From positions 1 through 36,507 of the forward strand of contig JAJZDW010000032.1 of NCBI GenBank assembly GCA_021851405.1: a stretch of DNA of 36,507 nucleotides, read 5' to 3'. The stretch comes from Pseudomonadota bacterium (GTDB taxonomy: Bacteria; Pseudomonadota; Gammaproteobacteria; Steroidobacterales; Steroidobacteraceae). Of the stretch, positions 34,991 to 36,507 are shown one piece after another. How positions within the stretch are numbered: the stretch's first letter is position 1; every line of letters begins with the position of its first letter. A model generated the notes under the pieces. That model had not been told where the DNA came from. It searched no databases and saw only the letters and a program-made list of their open reading frames with translations. Position numbers and translations under genes: made by a program.

Positions 34991-36184
34991 CTACGGGCAC
35001 CGGCCGGCGAGCCGGTCGAGGCCCTCCCGCAGATCGTTCTGGACATCCTCGAGGTCTTCGAGCCCGACCTGAACCCGCAGACACAGTCCGGACGGGCACC
35101 AGTCGGTTGCCGTGCGGTAGGTGCGGCAGTCGAAGGGAATGATAAGACTCTCGAAGCCACCCCAGGAATAGCCCATGCCGAAGATGCGCATCGCATCGAG
35201 CATGCGCGCGAGGTCATCGCGACTGAATCCCGGGTGCAGGATGAAGGAGAACACGCCCGTCGAGCCGGTGAAATCGCGCTTCCAGAACGCGTGCCCCGGG
35301 CACGAGGGCAATGCCGGGTGCAACACCGTTGCGACCTCCGGTTGCGCAGCGAGCCACTCGGCGAGCGCCAGACCGCGCCGCTCGGCCTCCTGCAGACGGA
35401 TGTGCAGCGTGCGCATGCCGCGCAGCGCCAGATAGCAGTCCTCGGCCCCCGGCAGCATCGCCATGCTCTGGTAGGTCTCCCTCAACCGCGGCCAGAGCCG
35501 CTCGTTGGCGCTGACGAGTCCGAGGAGGATGTCCGAGTGGCCGCTGAGGTACTTCGTGCCGGCTTCCACCACCAGATCGCAGCCGTGCTCGTGGGCTCGG
35601 AAGTACAGCGGCGTGGCCCAGGTGTTGTCGATGATCGTCGTCAGTGCGCGCTCGCGCGCCAGCGCGGTGATGGCCGGGACGTCCTGGACCTCGAAGGTCT
35701 GCGAGCCGGGCGACTCGAGGAAAATCGTCGAGGTGTTCGGCCGGATCAGCGCCGCGAGGCCCGCGCCGAGCATCGGATCGTAGTAGGTCGTCTCGATGCC
35801 GAATCGCGCGAGCAGCTTGCCGCACAGCGCGCGGGTCGGCAGGTAGACGCTGTCGGGCATGAGCAGATGATCCCCGCTCTTCAGCGCCGTGAGCAGTGCC
35901 AAGGTGACCGCTCCGAGACCCGAGGCGGCGAGCGACGTGCCGGCCGCTCCGCTGAGTGCGCTCCAGGCGCTCTCCAGACTCTCGACGGTCGGCGTGCCGG
36001 CGGTGCCGTAGCTGTAACGGGCGCGCTCGTGCTGCAGATCATCGAGCGTCTTGAACAGCACCGTGGAGCCGCGGTAGAGCGGCGTATTGACGAAGCCGTA
36101 ATGTGCCTCGGACATGCGGCCGAGCTGGGCCAGCCGGGTACCGATGCCGAGAGTCGCCGCGGAATCTTTCATGGTGCGCGCCAT
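34991..36184 (-). CDS. metC: Cystathionine beta-lyase
   Basis: The 397-residue PLP enzyme cleaves cystathionine to homocysteine, pyruvate and ammonia in methionine synthesis. It has VNTPLYRGSTVLFKTLDDL, YSYGTAGTPTVESLESAW, the PLP Lys211 in VEAGTKYLSGHSDILLG, and FGMGYSWGGFESLIIPFD near the end, the last typical of the MetC branch. The frame opens to 36478, but similarity starts at ATG 36184 (or ATG 36172). The ribosome site is weak. The upstream region borders the repeat cluster at the window end. Confidence 0.92.
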   Translation of the reverse strand: MARTMKDSAATLGIGTRLAQLGRMSEAHYGFVNTPLYRGSTVLFKTLDDLQHERARYSYGTAGTPTVESLESAWSALSGAAGTSLAASGLGAVTLALLTALKSGDHLLMPDSVYLPTRALCGKLLARFGIETTYYDPMLGAGLAALIRPNTSTIFLESPGSQTFEVQDVPAITALARERALTTIIDNTWATPLYFRAHEHGCDLVVEAGTKYLSGHSDILLGLVSANERLWPRLRETYQSMAMLPGAEDCYLALRGMRTLHIRLQEAERRGLALAEWLAAQPEVATVLHPALPSCPGHAFWKRDFTGSTGVFSFILHPGFSRDDLARMLDAMRIFGMGYSWGGFESLIIPFDCRTYRTATDWCPSGLCLRVQVGLEDLEDVQNDLREGLDRLAGRCP

Positions 36185-36386
36185 TGCCTGCTGATCGCGA
36201 GACTGCACTCTATACGCTTGCGCGCCGGGAGCGCCACGCCCGAGCGCGGCGAGTGTGGCGCTGCGCGACTGTGACTGCCTGTCGCGATCCACGAGGCGCG
36301 AATCTCGATCGATCCGACCGCTCCGAGGATGGGTCCTGTGAAGTTCCCCCCGCTCACATCCACGCCCCCGATCCTCGAATGTGCGT

Positions 36387-36480
36387 ATTCCGGCGATTGT
36401 GACCGGCTGTTCCGGCCGAACGTGACCGGTGATTCCGCCGGGTCGGCGCTGTGGGGGTTTATTACTCCGATCGGTCACGT
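36387..36480. repeat. Tandem repeat cluster at the window edge, possible transposon end
   Basis: Two near copies of TTCCGG-n5-7-GTGACCGG start at 36387 and 36409, a third partial copy (ATTCCGCCGGGTCGG) at 36432, spaced 22-23 bases, and an inverted CGGTCACG lies at 36472-36479. Repeated protein-binding units of this size occur at the ends of IS21-type elements. The bases from 36185 to 36386 hold no gene. The element, if real, continues outside the window. Confidence 0.4.
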
Positions 36481-36507
36481 TCCGTCAACGGCAGCGTCGT
36501 TCTGGTC

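Overview
The window is GC-rich, about two thirds G+C, and almost every base is used. Gene content and order (dapA-gcvR-bcp-PIN/PhoH-bepA, a complete Mla lipid transport set, a SUF operon led by an Rrf2 regulator) point to a gammaproteobacterium with a Gram-negative outer membrane. A position near Xanthomonadales, Nevskiales or Steroidobacterales is my inference from gene content; nothing here fixes the species.

Layout. 1-6.1 kb: tRNA-Ser(GGA), a small proline-rich lipoprotein and dapA on the minus strand; then gcvR, bcp, a PIN-PhoH ATPase and a BepA-type periplasmic protease on the plus strand. 6.2-10.1 kb: mlaA on plus faces mlaFEDCB on minus; together they form the retrograde phospholipid pathway. 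10.2-11.2 kb: class I fructose-bisphosphate aldolase. 11.3-17.6 kb: the suf operon (regulator, sufB, C, D, S, U-type protein, sufT) with translational overlaps and a likely Fe-S-responsive operator over its promoter. 17.6-18.1 kb: a 520-base convergent gap rich in hairpins. 18.1-21.1 kb: an omega-amino-acid:pyruvate aminotransferase and, divergently, an exported amidase.

21.1-25.4 kb is a signalling block on minus: an ANTAR regulator whose receiver lacks the phospho-acceptor Asp, an unrecognised 100-residue protein and a degenerate-GGDEF/intact-EAL protein. An IS5-type element (1,343 bases, 4-base TTAA target duplication) sits in the last codons of the ANTAR gene and swaps its C-terminal tail. 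The original tail can still be read on the far side of the element.

25.8-31.1 kb is a sugar-acid catabolic block: a GntR/FCD repressor, an IlvD/EDD dehydratase with a DUF1348 protein on plus, and an SMP-30 lactonase with 2-keto-3-deoxygalactonokinase on minus. The two promoters share the dyad TGATTATTCA, whose outer flanking bases differ between the sites but stay complementary; this is the best candidate operator for the GntR protein. 31.1-36.5 kb: a UDP-glucuronate 4-epimerase-like enzyme, a DMT exporter, an HDOD protein, a small membrane protein and cystathionine beta-lyase. The last 120 bases carry tandem repeats that resemble a transposon end.

The most interesting parts are the IS-altered ANTAR/EAL signalling locus, the inferred GntR operator pair, the BamC-like mini-lipoprotein after dapA, and two hairpin-dense intergenic regions. 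No CRISPR array, phage or recognisable defence system is present. All calls come from reading the sequence; no database search was run.
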